From positions 109,827-173,826 of the forward strand of contig NZ_JAASQO010000012.1 in NCBI RefSeq assembly GCF_011762095.1: 64,000 nucleotides of DNA, read 5' to 3'. Made by a program: the position numbers and the translations under genes. Positions 36,331 to 48,413 of the stretch are shown here, in pieces (position 1 is the first letter of the stretch; every line of letters starts with the position of its first letter). Under the pieces are notes generated by a model. The model was not told the DNA's origin. It saw nothing but the letters and a program-made list of their open reading frames with translations, and made no database searches. The stretch is from Parvibaculum indicum. GTDB lineage: Bacteria; Pseudomonadota; Alphaproteobacteria; Parvibaculales; Parvibaculaceae.

Positions 36331-38295
36331 TCAGAACGCGTAGGAGATGCTCGCCTGCACGTAATCGCGGTCGGTCATCGTCACCGTCCAGTCGTTCGAG
36401 AACGTGTTCACATAGGCGAGGTTCGCGCGCCATGAGCTCTGGTAGTCGATGCCGACACCGATACCGACCTGTTTCAGGCCCTGCTGGTAGTTGGCCGTGT
36501 TCGGGCCGGGCGACCAGCCGGTGAGGTCCTGGCGCCATGCCAGATAGGGCGACACGGTGAAGGGCGTATTGAAGGCGTTGTTGTAGTCCACGCCCAGACG
36601 CATCACATAGCCCGTCGACCACTCCGTCGCATATTGCGGGTTGGTGGCAAAGGGCGAGCCTTGAAGGATGGCAGCACCGGTAACATTCGGATAGCCACCT
36701 TCCGCGCCGCCACGGTTCAGCGGATATTTGTCTGCGTTCGGCACATAGACGAAGCCCATGTTGAACAGGAAGTAGCCGCTGTCGGCGCCCAGCGTCGACG
36801 GGATCAGATCCGTCGAGGAGAAGGCGTCGATCGTGTTGAACTGTCCCTGATAGGCATCGAGGTCGATATGCGAGAGCGTCGACTGACCTGCACCGGGATT
36901 GAACGGAAGCAGGCTGATCGGACCGTTCGGCAAGCCATTGGCGTCGGCGAGCGGATCGGTCGCACCCAGACCGTCGATCTGGGAAGCGTTCATTGCACTG
37001 TCGTTGATACCGAAGGGCATCTTCGGCGAGAAGGTCAGCTCGCCGGCCACGGCAGTGGTGCCGATCGTGGTGTTGAAGCTCGCGCCGATCGTCTCGATGG
37101 TCGGGAAGTCGTAGAAGTAGGTTGCCTGGTTGGCACCGATGGCAAAGGCGAGAGGGGCAATGCTGGCGGCGACAGCAGGCACAGAGCAAGCGCCCGGCGT
37201 ACCGGCGAGCGTGTCGCAGGTCGTCTGGAAGTCCGTCGGGCCATTGGTGAAGCCAAGATAGGGAAGACGGCTGGAAAAGCGGATGTAGTAGAGACCGAAA
37301 TCCGTTCCCATGCCGACATCGGCTGCGTAATAGTGCAGCGCGGCGCCGAACTGGTTGGTGGAGTCCTGACCGCGATCCGCCGTGCGATCCAGACAGATCG
37401 GGTTGCTGTTCGGGTTGAGGTAGTCCGCCGGATTATACGAGCCGTCCGGTGCGCAGTTCTGCGGATCGTCGAAATTGGCGTTCAGGACCGAGGGCAGAGA
37501 GCCCGGTCCCGTAATGTCGTCCGTGGAGAAGAACGAACCGGCCGGATCGAGGCGCGTGATCGAATAGGCGAACTGCCAGAAAGCCTCAAGGCTGATATCC
37601 GGCGTCAGCGCGGTCTGGAAGACCAGCATCGGCATGGCCGTGTAGCCTTCGCGCAGTTCCGAACCGGGCGCGCGGATCGCCGTCACGTCGGCGGCCTGGA
37701 AGCTGTTGACGCCGCCCTGAATGAACAGGCTTTCGCCCCAGTTCAGCACCTGCTTGCCGAAGCGGATGGTGGTCTGGTGGCCGGCGATGTCGAAGGAGCC
37801 ATAGACATAGGCATCGAGAATCTTCGCTTCGCCGTTCGCCACACCCTGCGCCGTTGGCGTCAGGTCGTAGAAGTCCATGTTGTTGGCGGCATAGACCTGG
37901 TCGTAGAAGGCGGTCGGACGGACGAAGAAGCCGTAATTCTTCCACTTGCCGGAAATGTCCATCGTGGCGCGAACCGTGGCGCTGGTGATGTCGCCCGGGC
38001 CGAAGTTCAGATTGCCATTGTCGGAGTTCATGCCGGTACCGGCGCCGTCGCCCTGCACACAGCCGCCGTTCTTGGAGTTCACATGGCGGCAGTCGCGCGC
38101 GCTTGCACGCATGGTCACACCGGCTTTCAGCGTGGTTGCGGTCGAAATGCTGAGGTCGCCGAACTTGAATTCCTCGGCATGTGCGGCCCCGGAAAACGTA
38201 GCGGCAAGAAGCGCTGAGGCGGCGAATATTGCGGAAAGCAACGTACTCCGCCGATCTTCGCGGGTGACAGACCCGCTAAGTACCCGTAATTTCAT
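36331..38295 (-). CDS. DUF1302 family outer-membrane protein
   Basis: A 654-residue secreted beta-barrel protein. The signal peptide ends at AHA (residue 40). The mature protein is rich in aromatic and small residues with repeated strand-like segments ([19 protein letters not shown] is a typical DUF1302 stretch), and it ends YAF with a terminal Phe, as outer-membrane proteins do. DUF1302 proteins are often found near steroid, hydrocarbon or lipid degradation genes and may be channels for hydrophobic substrates, but none of those pathways is adjacent here. It is monocistronic with its own terminator. Its promoter region contains a GAG repeat and faces a PadR regulator gene, which may control it. 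Confidence 0.86.
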   Translation of the reverse strand: MKLRVLSGSVTREDRRSTLLSAIFAASALLAATFSGAAHAEEFKFGDLSISTATTLKAGVTMRASARDCRHVNSKNGGCVQGDGAGTGMNSDNGNLNFGPGDITSATVRATMDISGKWKNYGFFVRPTAFYDQVYAANNMDFYDLTPTAQGVANGEAKILDAYVYGSFDIAGHQTTIRFGKQVLNWGESLFIQGGVNSFQAADVTAIRAPGSELREGYTAMPMLVFQTALTPDISLEAFWQFAYSITRLDPAGSFFSTDDITGPGSLPSVLNANFDDPQNCAPDGSYNPADYLNPNSNPICLDRTADRGQDSTNQFGAALHYYAADVGMGTDFGLYYIRFSSRLPYLGFTNGPTDFQTTCDTLAGTPGACSVPAVAASIAPLAFAIGANQATYFYDFPTIETIGASFNTTIGTTAVAGELTFSPKMPFGINDSAMNASQIDGLGATDPLADANGLPNGPISLLPFNPGAGQSTLSHIDLDAYQGQFNTIDAFSSTDLIPSTLGADSGYFLFNMGFVYVPNADKYPLNRGGAEGGYPNVTGAAILQGSPFATNPQYATEWSTGYVMRLGVDYNNAFNTPFTVSPYLAWRQDLTGWSPGPNTANYQQGLKQVGIGVGIDYQSSWRANLAYVNTFSNDWTVTMTDRDYVQASISYAF

Positions 38296-38606
38296 ATTGT
38301 TACCCCCCTAGCTGCTAGGAGTTCCCTGTTAGCGTTCCCTATCGGCGGTTGGGTAAAGTATGCAGCCGGCCCCGCCGGAGCCGGCTACGAGGTGGTGAGG
38401 GATGCTGACCTTGACGATCGAGGAGGAGGAGGAGGAGGAGTGATACGTCGTGTGGTCAATCTGTTATATATCTATTCATTCTAGGTCTAAAAAACCTATA
38501 TATGAACCCGATATAGACAAATAACTCACGAGGCAAGTGCCGGGAGGGCACACCAAAGACAAAACCGGTTTTTGAAATGAAATCTGCTGACGGGGAGGGA
38601 AGCGGG
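38296..38606. other. 311-bp divergent regulatory region between DUF1302 gene and padR
   Basis: No gene is seen. It contains a seven-copy GAG trinucleotide run (38420-38440) and an unusually AT-rich patch (38455-38520) with the inverted repeat TAGGT-N7-ACCTA (38484-38500 region) flanked by TATATA on both sides, a plausible operator and promoter. A tract of pyrimidines just before the DUF1302 start (TACCCCCCTAG context on the other strand) gives a possible ribosome-binding site. Confidence 0.6.
38420..38440. repeat. Trinucleotide repeat (GAG)7
   Basis: Seven uninterrupted GAG units outside any coding region, about 125 bp upstream of the DUF1302 start codon. A length change by slippage would alter promoter geometry. 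Confidence 0.85.
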
Positions 38607-39152
38607 TTGAACACCAAGGAATTGCTGCTCAGCGTATTGATGGGCGGTCCAGCCACTGGCTATGACATCAAGAAAATCATGGAGCAGGACATCTCTGAAC
38701 TGCTCGATGTAAGTCTTTCAAACCTTTATCCGGCGCTGAATGAGCTGGCGACTGAAGGGCTGGTCACCTTCGAGAAAGTCGAACAGGACAATCGGCCGAA
38801 CAAGAAGATCTACGAGTTGACCGAAGCGGGGAGGCGCGCCTGTCTGGATGCGCTGATGACCTGCACGGCCAAGCACAAGCTCCGCTCTGAATTCCTGTTC
38901 ATCCTGTCCTTCGCGCCGTTTCTGCCGCGCGAAAGGCTCGAGGAACTGCTGGACCGGCAGACCGAGGAATCGGAGCGGATACTCGGGGATCTCGACCGCC
39001 GGGAGGCCGAGCAGGATCGCAATGCCGGGCAGGTCTTCGCGGCCGGTCTGGGACGCGCGATCGTCGAGGCTCAGCTGGCCTATATCCGCCAGAACCGCGA
39101 ATGGCTGCTCGATAGTGCCTATGGTCCCGCCAGGATGGCGGCGGCCAACTGA
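38607..39152 (+). CDS. PadR family transcriptional regulator
   Basis: A 181-residue regulator with the PadR winged helix (residues 2-80: ATGYDIKK, then LSNLYPALNELATEGLV, and a wing with NRPNKKIYELTEAG) and a Vir-like C-terminal helical dimerisation domain. I prefer the TTG at 38607: it has GGGGAGGG at proper distance and yields the usual N-terminus NTKELLLSVL. An ATG ten codons upstream (38577) lacks a ribosome-binding site. PadR proteins are repressors that respond to phenolics or other small molecules. The likely target is the divergent DUF1302 gene or itself. Confidence 0.88.
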   Translation: MNTKELLLSVLMGGPATGYDIKKIMEQDISELLDVSLSNLYPALNELATEGLVTFEKVEQDNRPNKKIYELTEAGRRACLDALMTCTAKHKLRSEFLFILSFAPFLPRERLEELLDRQTEESERILGDLDRREAEQDRNAGQVFAAGLGRAIVEAQLAYIRQNREWLLDSAYGPARMAAAN

Positions 39153-40610
<1,458 letters not shown>

Positions 40611-40703
40611 AAAGGCCCGTCGGGAATCGCCCGGGAATCATTTCGGCTCCGGCGAGTCAATAGTCCTTGACCGAAAGAATCGCGATGTGATTCCTTACCG
40701 GTC

Positions 40704-41042
40704 ATGGAAACGCTCGACCTGATTCGCCCCACCCGGAACCTTCGCCTGCGCGACGCGCTTGTGCCGCTCGTCGCAGCGATCGCGGTCGCCTATTTCGCCT
40801 ATCACGCGATGCATGGACGCTACGGCTTCATCAACTGGCTGACTCTTCAGGATCGGGTGGCGACGCTTCAGGAAGAGCTGAAGGAGGTGCGCGGCGAACG
40901 CGACCGGCTGGACAGGCGCGTGGCGCTGCTGCGGCCGGAAAGCCTCGATCCCGATCTGCTCGACGAGCGGGCCCGGGCGGCGCTCGGCTATGCCGATCCG
41001 AACGAAATCGTCATTCTCGATCGTTCCGCCCGGAATCGCTAA
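40704..41042 (+). CDS. ftsB: Septum formation initiator FtsB/DivIC family
   Basis: A 112-residue bitopic inner-membrane protein with one transmembrane helix (about residues 18-36, ALVPLVAAIAVAYFAYHAM) followed by a coiled coil (48-78, LQDRVATLQEELKEVRGERDRL) and a short C-terminal region. This is the FtsB/DivIC architecture of the divisome scaffold. The place between eno and pdhA is conserved in alphaproteobacteria, matching ftsB next to eno in E. coli. Confidence 0.9.
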   Translation: METLDLIRPTRNLRLRDALVPLVAAIAVAYFAYHAMHGRYGFINWLTLQDRVATLQEELKEVRGERDRLDRRVALLRPESLDPDLLDERARAALGYADPNEIVILDRSARNR

Positions 41043-41061
41043 TCGATTGCCTTGAAGCACG

Positions 41062-41082
41062 ATTAACCGAAATTCGGTTAAT
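41062..41082. promoter_or_regulatory. Perfect 21-nt palindrome upstream of pdhA
   Basis: Arms ATTAACCGAA and TTCGGTTAAT meet around a single A. It lies 20 nt after the ftsB stop and 108 nt before pdhA, in an AT-rich stretch. There is no T-tract behaviour that would make it a clear terminator, so a regulator-binding site for the PDH operon is the more likely reading. Confidence 0.55.
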
Positions 41083-41144
41083 AAATAAAAGTCTATTTGA
41101 AAACAAACCTTTACGAACGGCGGATATGCTGTCTCCAATAGCAT

Positions 41145-41165
41145 GTGCAACATGGTGCTGCACAA
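41145..41165. promoter_or_regulatory. Second inverted repeat upstream of pdhA
   Basis: TGTGCA-N9-TGCACA lies 25 nt before the pdhA ATG, close to where the transcript leader or promoter should be. It is a candidate operator. Confidence 0.4.
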
Positions 41166-41190
41166 AAGCTGAAATTGGAGGCCGCCCCCC

Positions 41191-42327
41191 ATGGCTACTC
41201 GCTCCCGCTCGAGCGCAACCTCCCGGAAAAAGCCGTCCGGTAAATCCTCAACCGCCAAATCCTCGACGGCGAAGCGTTCGACCGCCGGTAAGACGCCCGC
41301 GCGCCGCAAATCCGCGTCGGGGGGCAAGTCCGCATCGAAGTCGTCGCCTGCCGGCTTCGACAAGGACGAGGATCTGAAGGCCTATCGCGACATGCTGCTG
41401 ATCCGCCGCTTCGAAGAGAAGGCGGGCCAGATGTACGGCATGGGGCTCATCGGCGGCTTCTGCCATCTCTATATCGGCCAGGAAGCGGTCGTCATCGGCA
41501 TGCAGGGCGCCATCGAGGACGGCGACCAGGTCGTGACCGGCTATCGCGATCACGGACACATGCTGGCCACCGGCATGGACCCCAAGGGCGTGATGGCGGA
41601 GCTGACCGGCCGGGAAGGGGGCTATTCCAAGGGCAAGGGCGGCTCGATGCATATGTTCAGTGTCGAGAAGAACTTCTATGGCGGCCACGGCATCGTCGGC
41701 GCGCCGGTGCCCATCGGAACGGGGCTTGCCTTCTCCAACCAGTACAATCGCACCGACCGCGTCTGCCTGACCTATTTCGGCGACGGCGCGGCCAATCAGG
41801 GCCAGGTCTATGAGAGCTTCAACATGGCCGAGCTCTGGCAGTTGCCCGTCGTCTATGTGATCGAGAACAACCAGTACGCCATGGGCACCAGCGTGGCGCG
41901 CGCCTCCGCCCAGACCGATCTGTCCAAACGCGGCACGAGCTTCAACATCCCCGGCGAACAGGTCGACGGCATGGATGTGCGCGCCGTGCGCGAGGCCGGC
42001 CGCAAGGCGGTCGAATGGTGCCGCGCGGGCAAGGGGCCCTATCTGCTGGAAATGATGACCTATCGCTATCGCGGCCATTCCATGTCGGACCCGGCCAAGT
42101 ATCGCGCGAAGGAAGAAGTGAACAAGATGCGCTCCGAACACGATCCCATCGAACAGGTCCGCAAGCGCCTGATCGAACAGCACAAGCTGAGCGAGGACGA
42201 GCTGAAAAGCATCGACAAGGACATCAAGAAAACGGTCAACGAAGCGGCCGAGTTCGCCCAGTCGTCACCCGAGCCCGACCCGTCCGAACTCTGGACGGAT
42301 GTCGTGGAACTGAGCGAGGGGGCGTAA
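41191..42327 (+). CDS. pdhA: Pyruvate dehydrogenase E1 component subunit alpha
   Basis: A 378-residue thiamine-diphosphate enzyme subunit that decarboxylates pyruvate with PdhB. The ThDP motif [17 protein letters not shown]...NNQYA is present, as are YRDHGHML and the phosphorylation-loop region [11 protein letters not shown]. The first 50 residues are an unusual Lys/Ser/Thr/Ala-rich, strongly basic, low-complexity tail ahead of the conserved start ([19 protein letters not shown]). The ATG follows GGAGGCCGC. It is the first gene of pdhA-pdhB-pdhC-lpd. Confidence 0.97.
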   Translation: MATRSRSSATSRKKPSGKSSTAKSSTAKRSTAGKTPARRKSASGGKSASKSSPAGFDKDEDLKAYRDMLLIRRFEEKAGQMYGMGLIGGFCHLYIGQEAVVIGMQGAIEDGDQVVTGYRDHGHMLATGMDPKGVMAELTGREGGYSKGKGGSMHMFSVEKNFYGGHGIVGAPVPIGTGLAFSNQYNRTDRVCLTYFGDGAANQGQVYESFNMAELWQLPVVYVIENNQYAMGTSVARASAQTDLSKRGTSFNIPGEQVDGMDVRAVREAGRKAVEWCRAGKGPYLLEMMTYRYRGHSMSDPAKYRAKEEVNKMRSEHDPIEQVRKRLIEQHKLSEDELKSIDKDIKKTVNEAAEFAQSSPEPDPSELWTDVVELSEGA

Positions 42328-42331
42328 GCGA

Positions 42332-43726
42332 ATGTCGATCAAGGTAACAATGCCCGCGCTCTCTCCCACCATGGAGGAAGGCACCCTTGCCAAATGGCAT
42401 GTGAAGGAGGGCGACACGATCAGCTCCGGCGATGTGATCGCCGAAATCGAAACCGACAAGGCGACGATGGAAGTCGAGGCCGCCGATGACGGCACGGTCG
42501 CAAAGATCGTCGTGCCCGAAGGCACCGAGAATGTGAAGGTCAACGAAGTGATCGCGCTTCTGGCCGGCGAGGGGGAAGACACCGACAGCGTAAGCGAGGA
42601 AAAGCCGGAGGCGTCCGCGCCGCAACCCGCCGAAGACGCGGATGAGGACGCGGATGAAGAAGAGACCTCCGGGGAAGATGAAAAAGCGCCCGCGCCGCCC
42701 GCGGTGAAGGTCGCATCCGATCCGGAGCTTCCTGAAGGAACCGAATTCGAGGAGCAGACCGTCCGCGAAGCGCTGCGCGACGCCATGGCCGAGGAGATGC
42801 GCCGCGACGAGCGCGTCTTCGTCATGGGCGAGGAAGTGGCGCAATATGAGGGCGCCTACAAGGTCACGCAGGGCCTTCTCGCCGAATTCGGCGACAGGCG
42901 CGTGGTGGACACGCCGATCACGGAACACGGTTTCGCCGGGCTCGGCGTCGGCGCGGCCATGGCCGGGCTTCGTCCCATTGTCGAGTTCATGACCTTCAAC
43001 TTCGCCATGCAGGCCATGGACCACCTCATCAACTCGGCGGCGAAGACGCGCTACATGTCGGGCGGGCAGATGTCCTGTCCCATCGTGTTCCGCGGTCCGA
43101 ACGGTCCGGCGGCGCGCGTCGGCGCGCAGCACAGTCAGGATTATGCGTCCTGGTATTCGCATATCCCCGGCCTCATCGTCATCGCGCCCTATTCGGCGGC
43201 GGATGCGAAGGGGCTTCTGAAGGCCGCCATCCGCGATCCGAACCCGATCATCTTCCTCGAAAATGAAGTGCTCTACGGCAAGAGCTTCGACGTGCCGCAG
43301 CTCGACGACTACACGCTGCCCATCGGCAAGGCGCGGGTGATGAAGCAAGGCTCCGACGTGACGCTCGTCTCCTACAGCCATGGCATTACTTACTGCCTCG
43401 ATGCGATGGCGAAGCTGGAAGAAGAGGGCATCGACGCGGAGCTGATCGACCTGCGCACCATTCGCCCGCTCGACATCGACACGGTGATCGAGTCCGTCAA
43501 AAAGACGAACCGGGTCGTGACGGTGGACGAGACCTGGCCGCATTGCGGCGTCGGTGCGGAAATCGCCGCGCAGGTGCAGGCAAAGGCGTTCGACTATCTC
43601 GACGCGCCCATCCTTCGCGTCACGCAAAAGGATGTGCCCATGCCCTACGCGGCCAATCTGGAAAAGCTCGCGCTTCCGAGTGCGGATGAAGTGATAGAGG
43701 CGGTGAAAACCGTCTGCTATCGCTGA
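42332..43726 (+). CDS. pdhB: Pyruvate dehydrogenase E1 component subunit beta with N-terminal lipoyl domain
   Basis: A 464-residue fusion. Residues 1-80 are a lipoyl domain with the lipoylated lysine Lys43 in [11 protein letters not shown]. An acidic, Pro-rich linker follows (90-130), then the E1 beta domain (from [14 protein letters not shown]) with [13 protein letters not shown] and [15 protein letters not shown] motifs. Such a lipoyl-E1-beta fusion is typical of alphaproteobacteria and close to the mitochondrial-type complex. It starts 4 bp after pdhA. Confidence 0.97.
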   Translation: MSIKVTMPALSPTMEEGTLAKWHVKEGDTISSGDVIAEIETDKATMEVEAADDGTVAKIVVPEGTENVKVNEVIALLAGEGEDTDSVSEEKPEASAPQPAEDADEDADEEETSGEDEKAPAPPAVKVASDPELPEGTEFEEQTVREALRDAMAEEMRRDERVFVMGEEVAQYEGAYKVTQGLLAEFGDRRVVDTPITEHGFAGLGVGAAMAGLRPIVEFMTFNFAMQAMDHLINSAAKTRYMSGGQMSCPIVFRGPNGPAARVGAQHSQDYASWYSHIPGLIVIAPYSAADAKGLLKAAIRDPNPIIFLENEVLYGKSFDVPQLDDYTLPIGKARVMKQGSDVTLVSYSHGITYCLDAMAKLEEEGIDAELIDLRTIRPLDIDTVIESVKKTNRVVTVDETWPHCGVGAEIAAQVQAKAFDYLDAPILRVTQKDVPMPYAANLEKLALPSADEVIEAVKTVCYR

Positions 43727-43738
43727 GGGGAGGGAAAC

Positions 43739-45142
43739 ATGCCGACACCGGTTCTGATGCCCGCCCTCTCGCCGACGATGGAAGAAGGCACGCTCACCAA
43801 ATGGCACGTCAAGAAAGGCGATGCCGTCAATTCAGGCGACGTGATCGCCGAGATCGAAACCGACAAGGCCACCATGGAGGTGGAAGCCGCCGATGAAGGC
43901 ACGGTCGGCAAGATCCTCGTCGATGAAGGTACGGAAGGCGTCGCGGTCAACAAGCCCATCGCCGTCCTCCTGCAGGAGGGCGAGAGCGACGACGACCTCG
44001 AAGGCTACGACCCCTCCAAGGACTCGCCGCTGACCAGCGGCAATACCGCCGCCGGATCGAAAGAAGACGGATCGGAAGAAAGCGGCAAGGCCGAAAAGAA
44101 GGAGGAGGGCGGCAGCAAACCCTCTCCCGCGAAGTCGGAAAGCGAAAGCAAATCCGCCCCGAAAGAACAGGCATCCGGGAAGGAGCCTGCGCAGAAGCAG
44201 CCCGATCCCGGCGGTAAGGCCCCGCCCGCGCCGACCGATGAAAGCGGCGAGCGCATTTTCGCGAGCCCGCTTGCCCGTCGCATCGCCTCGCAAAAGGGTG
44301 TCGACCTCAAGGGGCTGAAAGGCACCGGTCCGCATGGCCGTATCGTCCGCGCCGATGTGGAGGGCGCCAAACCCGGCGCCGCCGCGCCGCGCGGGGCAGG
44401 GCAGGCCCCGGCACCCGCTCAGAGCATCGATGCCCGCGCCTTTTACGAGGAAGGCTCTTACGAGGAAGTGCCGCTCGACAGTATGCGCAAGACCATCGCG
44501 CGTCGCCTCACCCAGTCCATGCAGGAAATTCCGCATTTCTACCTGACGGTGGACTGCAGACTGGACGAACTCCTCCGTGTCCGGAAGGAACTCAACGACG
44601 AGTTGGCCGATAGCGGCGTCAAGCTGTCGGTGAACGACTTCCTCATTCGCGCCGCGGCGCTGGCGCTTAAGAAGGTGCCGGAAGCGAATGTGTCCTATGC
44701 GGGCGACGCCCTGCTGAGGCACAAGCATTCGGACATCGGCATTGCCGTCGCACTGGAGGGCGGGCTCATCACGCCCATTCTGCGCGCCGCCGAAGGGAAG
44801 GGGCTCGCGCAAATCGCCACCGAGGCGAAGGAACTCGCCAGCCGGGCGCGCGACAAGAAGCTGAAGCCGTCGGAATTCGAGGGCGGATCCTTTTCGATTT
44901 CCAATCTCGGCATGTTCGGCATCAAGCATTTCACCGCCGTCATCAACCCGCCCCAGGCCGCCATTCTGGCCGTCGGCGCGGGCGAGGAACGCACCGTGGT
45001 CGTGGACGGCAAGATCGAGGTGGCGACCGTCATGACCGTCACCATGTCCTGCGACCATCGCGCCATCGACGGGGCGCTCGGCGCCCGCTTCCTCGACGCC
45101 TTCAAGGGCTTCGTGGAATTCCCCGCCCGCATGTTGCTGTGA
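43739..45142 (+). CDS. pdhC: Dihydrolipoamide acetyltransferase (PDH E2)
   Basis: A 467-residue E2 core protein. A lipoyl domain (1-80, Lys43) nearly repeats that of PdhB; a 90-residue Lys/Glu/Ser/Pro-rich linker follows, then the peripheral subunit-binding domain (about 172-208, [17 protein letters not shown]...[11 protein letters not shown]) and the catalytic acetyltransferase domain ending with [14 protein letters not shown], which holds the active-site His and Asp. It is 12 bp after pdhB and 12 bp before lpd. Confidence 0.97.
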   Translation: MPTPVLMPALSPTMEEGTLTKWHVKKGDAVNSGDVIAEIETDKATMEVEAADEGTVGKILVDEGTEGVAVNKPIAVLLQEGESDDDLEGYDPSKDSPLTSGNTAAGSKEDGSEESGKAEKKEEGGSKPSPAKSESESKSAPKEQASGKEPAQKQPDPGGKAPPAPTDESGERIFASPLARRIASQKGVDLKGLKGTGPHGRIVRADVEGAKPGAAAPRGAGQAPAPAQSIDARAFYEEGSYEEVPLDSMRKTIARRLTQSMQEIPHFYLTVDCRLDELLRVRKELNDELADSGVKLSVNDFLIRAAALALKKVPEANVSYAGDALLRHKHSDIGIAVALEGGLITPILRAAEGKGLAQIATEAKELASRARDKKLKPSEFEGGSFSISNLGMFGIKHFTAVINPPQAAILAVGAGEERTVVVDGKIEVATVMTVTMSCDHRAIDGALGARFLDAFKGFVEFPARMLL

Positions 45143-45154
45143 GGAGGCGGCCCC

Positions 45155-46555
45155 ATGAGTGAGAAAAACTACGACCTCGTTATCCTCGGTTCCGGCCCCG
45201 GCGGCTATGTCGCCGCGGTGCGCGCCGCGCAACTGGGCATGAAGACGGCCATCGTCGAGCGCGACAAGCTGGGCGGCATCTGCCTCAACTGGGGCTGCAT
45301 CCCGACAAAGGCGCTGCTGCGCTCGGCGGAGGTTTACGACCTCATCGAGCGGGCGCAGGAATTCGGCCTCAAGGTCGAAAAACCCACCTATGACGCCGCC
45401 GCCGTCGTCAAGCGCAGCCGCGACGTTTCGGAACGGCTCTCCCGGGGCGTCGGCTTCCTGATGAAGAAGAACAAGATCGACGTCATCGAGGGCACCGGCG
45501 CGCTGGCGGGCGAGGGCAAGATCGCCGTCGACGGCAAGGACGGCAAACAGACGCTGACGGCGAAGAACATCATCCTCGCCACCGGCGCCCGCGCGCGCAC
45601 GCTCCCCGGCCTCGAACCCGACGGCAAGCTCGTCTGGACCTATCGCGAGGCCATGGTACCCGAGGCCATGCCGAAATCGCTACTCGTGATCGGTTCCGGC
45701 GCCATCGGCATCGAATTCGCAAGCTTCTATCGCGCCTTCGGATGCGAGGTCACGGTCGTCGAGGTCATGGACCGCATCCTGCCGGTGGAAGACGAGGAAA
45801 TTTCTAAGATGGCCGCCCGCGCCTTCAAGAAGCGCGGCATGAAGATCATGACCGGCGCGAAGGTTGAAAAGCTCGACAAGCAGAAGGACAGCGTCAAGGC
45901 GACCATCGCCAACGCGCAAGGCAAGTCCGAAACCATCGAGGTCGAGCGCGTTATCTCCGCCGTCGGCATCGACGGCAATGTGGAGGACATCGGTCTGGAA
46001 GAAGCCGGCATCAAGGTGGAGAAGGGCCATGTCGTCGTGGACGAATGGCTGCGCACCGGCGTCAAGGGCGTCTATGCCATCGGCGATCTCGTCGGCGCGC
46101 CCTGGCTTGCGCACAAGGCCATGCATGAAGGCGTCATCGCCGTGGAACATATGGCGGGCGTGAAGGGTCTCCATCCGCTCGACACGAAAAAGGTGCCAGG
46201 TTGCACCTATTCCGCGCCGCAGATCGCCAGCGTCGGCCTCACCGAGGCGCAGGCGACCGAGCAGGGACACAAGGTCAAGGTCGGCCGTTTCCCCTTCACC
46301 GGCAACGGCAAGGCCATCGCGCTCGGCGAGGATCAGGGGCTCATCAAGACCATTTTCGACGAGAAGACCGGCGAACTTCTCGGCGCCCACATGATCGGCG
46401 CGGAGGTGACAGAGCTCATTCAGGGCTATACGGTGGCCAAAAATCTGGAGACGACGGAAGCCGAATTGATGCACACCATCTTCCCACACCCCACATTGTC
46501 GGAGATGATGCATGAGTCCGTGCTCGATGCGTATCAGAAAGCACTCCACATCTGA
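45155..46555 (+). CDS. lpd: Dihydrolipoyl dehydrogenase (E3)
   Basis: A 466-residue FAD-dependent oxidoreductase that reoxidises lipoyl groups and reduces NAD+. It has the N-terminal FAD motif GSGPGGYVAAVRAAQLG, the redox disulphide GGICLNWGCIP, the NAD motif GSGAIGIEFASFY, and the C-terminal HPTLSE with the catalytic His-Glu. It closes the PDH operon; it may also serve 2-oxoglutarate dehydrogenase. Confidence 0.97.
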   Translation: MSEKNYDLVILGSGPGGYVAAVRAAQLGMKTAIVERDKLGGICLNWGCIPTKALLRSAEVYDLIERAQEFGLKVEKPTYDAAAVVKRSRDVSERLSRGVGFLMKKNKIDVIEGTGALAGEGKIAVDGKDGKQTLTAKNIILATGARARTLPGLEPDGKLVWTYREAMVPEAMPKSLLVIGSGAIGIEFASFYRAFGCEVTVVEVMDRILPVEDEEISKMAARAFKKRGMKIMTGAKVEKLDKQKDSVKATIANAQGKSETIEVERVISAVGIDGNVEDIGLEEAGIKVEKGHVVVDEWLRTGVKGVYAIGDLVGAPWLAHKAMHEGVIAVEHMAGVKGLHPLDTKKVPGCTYSAPQIASVGLTEAQATEQGHKVKVGRFPFTGNGKAIALGEDQGLIKTIFDEKTGELLGAHMIGAEVTELIQGYTVAKNLETTEAELMHTIFPHPTLSEMMHESVLDAYQKALHI

Positions 46556-46563
46556 CGGCTGAC

Positions 46564-47310
46564 ATGTTCGACATTTTGTTGTCGCCCGACGCCTGGGCAA
46601 GTCTTGCAACGCTGACGGTGCTCGAGGTCGTTCTCGGCGTCGACAATCTGATCTTCCTGTCGATCGTGGCCGGGCGCCTGCCCGTGCACCAGCAAAAGCT
46701 CGGGCGCCGGCTCGGGCTCATCGCCGCCGTGGTCACGCGGCTCGGCCTCTTGGCATCCGCCGCATGGGTCGTCACGCTCACCGACCCCGTTTTCGTGCTG
46801 GAGGATTTCGCCGTTTCCTGGCGCGACCTGTTGCTGCTGGGCGGCGGCCTCTTCCTGCTGGCCAAATCCACCCTCGAAATTCACGAATCCGTCGAGGGCG
46901 ATCCGGAAGAGGATCTCGGCGTGGCGAAGACGACGAAAAGCATGCTGGCCATGGTCGTGCTTCAGATCGCCGTCATCGACATCGTCTTCTCCTTCGACAG
47001 CGTCATGACCGCCGTCGGCATGTCCGATCATTTCGAGATCATGGCGACCGCCGTGGTAATCGCCGTCATCGTCATGATCTTCGCCGCCGAGCCGGTCAGC
47101 GCCTTCGTGGAAGCGCACCCCACGGTCAAGATGCTGGCCTTGAGCTTCCTCATCCTGATCGGCGTGTCGCTCATCGCCGACGGCCTGCATTTCCATATCC
47201 CCAAGGGCTATCTCTACTTCGCGGTCGCCTTTTCGGTCGGTGTGGAAGCGCTCAACCTCTGGGCCTCGCGCCGCCGGGCCGCGCGGGCGGGGGAGGCGCC
47301 GGAACGCTAG
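46564..47310 (+). CDS. TerC family integral membrane protein
   Basis: A 248-residue membrane protein with about seven helices. The family's acidic intramembrane motifs are clear: EVVLGVDNLIFLSIV (near residue 25) and DIVFSFDSVMTAVGM (near residue 145). TerC-type proteins are linked to tellurite resistance and, more recently, to manganese export and metalation of secreted proteins; the exact role here is unknown. It starts 8 bp after lpd and may read through from the PDH operon. Confidence 0.9.
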   Translation: MFDILLSPDAWASLATLTVLEVVLGVDNLIFLSIVAGRLPVHQQKLGRRLGLIAAVVTRLGLLASAAWVVTLTDPVFVLEDFAVSWRDLLLLGGGLFLLAKSTLEIHESVEGDPEEDLGVAKTTKSMLAMVVLQIAVIDIVFSFDSVMTAVGMSDHFEIMATAVVIAVIVMIFAAEPVSAFVEAHPTVKMLALSFLILIGVSLIADGLHFHIPKGYLYFAVAFSVGVEALNLWASRRRAARAGEAPER

Positions 47311-47427
47311 CAGCCTGGCGACCGCCCCGGCGCGCCGGCTTGAATTGAATCGGGATTCACGCGCGATTTGCTTCAATCCCCCAGAACGTCTATCCATGTG
47401 CCAACCACCTCAGCAATGGCGGAGATT

Positions 47428-48405
47428 ATGGTCACGATCGTAGACAAGACGAGCGAAGCGGCCGCGAAGCCGCGCCCGCGCCACCCGGAAAAGGCCCATC
47501 GCCCGGATACGCCCATCCTGCGTAAACCGGAATGGATCCGCGTGAAGGCGCCCGGCTCGCCCGTCTATCGCGAAACGAAGAAGATCGTGAAGGAGCACGA
47601 GCTCGTCACGGTGTGCGAGGAAGCCGGCTGCCCCAATATCGGCGAGTGCTGGACCAAGAAGCACGCCACCATGATGATCCTGGGCGACACCTGCACCCGC
47701 GCCTGCTCCTTCTGCAACGTGAAGACCGGCCTGCCGGCCCCCGTCGATACCAAAGAGCCCGAGCATGTCGCCGAAGCGGTTGCCAAGCTCGGCCTGCGCC
47801 ATGTCGTCATCACCTCGGTGGACCGCGACGACCTGGCCGATGGCGGCGCTCAGCATTTCGTCGACGTGATCGAGCGCATCCGCGAATATTCGCCCGGCAC
47901 CACCGTCGAAATCCTGACGCCGGATTTCCTGCGCAAGGACGGCGCGCTGGAGCGCGTGGTGGAAGCGCGCCCCGATGTCTTCAACCACAATCTGGAAACC
48001 GTGCCGCGGCTCTATCTGAAGATCCGCCCCGGCGCGCGCTATTTCCATTCGCTGCGCCTCTTGCAGCGCGTGAAGGAACTCGACCCGACGATCTTCACCA
48101 AGTCCGGCATCATGGTCGGGCTGGGCGAGGGGCGCGAGGAAGTGCTTCAGGTGATGGACGACATGCGCTCGGCCAATATCGACTTCCTCACCATCGGCCA
48201 GTATCTCCAGCCCTCGCGCAAGCATGCGGCGGTGGACCGCTTCGTCACGCCGGACGAGTTCAAATCCTACGAGACGATCGCGCGCACCAAGGGCTTCCTG
48301 CTGGTGTCGTCGAGCCCGCTGACGCGCTCCTCCTATCACGCCGACGAGGACTTCGCGAAGCTGCGCGACGCGCGCAATGCGGCGGTCGCCGCCAAAGGGG
48401 CCTGA
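47428..48405 (+). CDS. lipA: Lipoyl synthase
   Basis: A 325-residue radical SAM enzyme that inserts two sulphurs into octanoyl groups on lipoyl domains, here those of PdhB, PdhC and other complexes. Both iron-sulphur motifs are present: the auxiliary [12 protein letters not shown] and the radical [11 protein letters not shown]. The C-terminal [12 protein letters not shown] motif supplies the cluster serine. I use the ATG at 47428 (family start MVTIVD); an ATG four codons upstream is possible. Its position after the PDH operon is functionally coherent. Confidence 0.97.
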   Translation: MVTIVDKTSEAAAKPRPRHPEKAHRPDTPILRKPEWIRVKAPGSPVYRETKKIVKEHELVTVCEEAGCPNIGECWTKKHATMMILGDTCTRACSFCNVKTGLPAPVDTKEPEHVAEAVAKLGLRHVVITSVDRDDLADGGAQHFVDVIERIREYSPGTTVEILTPDFLRKDGALERVVEARPDVFNHNLETVPRLYLKIRPGARYFHSLRLLQRVKELDPTIFTKSGIMVGLGEGREEVLQVMDDMRSANIDFLTIGQYLQPSRKHAAVDRFVTPDEFKSYETIARTKGFLLVSSSPLTRSSYHADEDFAKLRDARNAAVAAKGA

Positions 48406-48413
48406 GGCTATCC

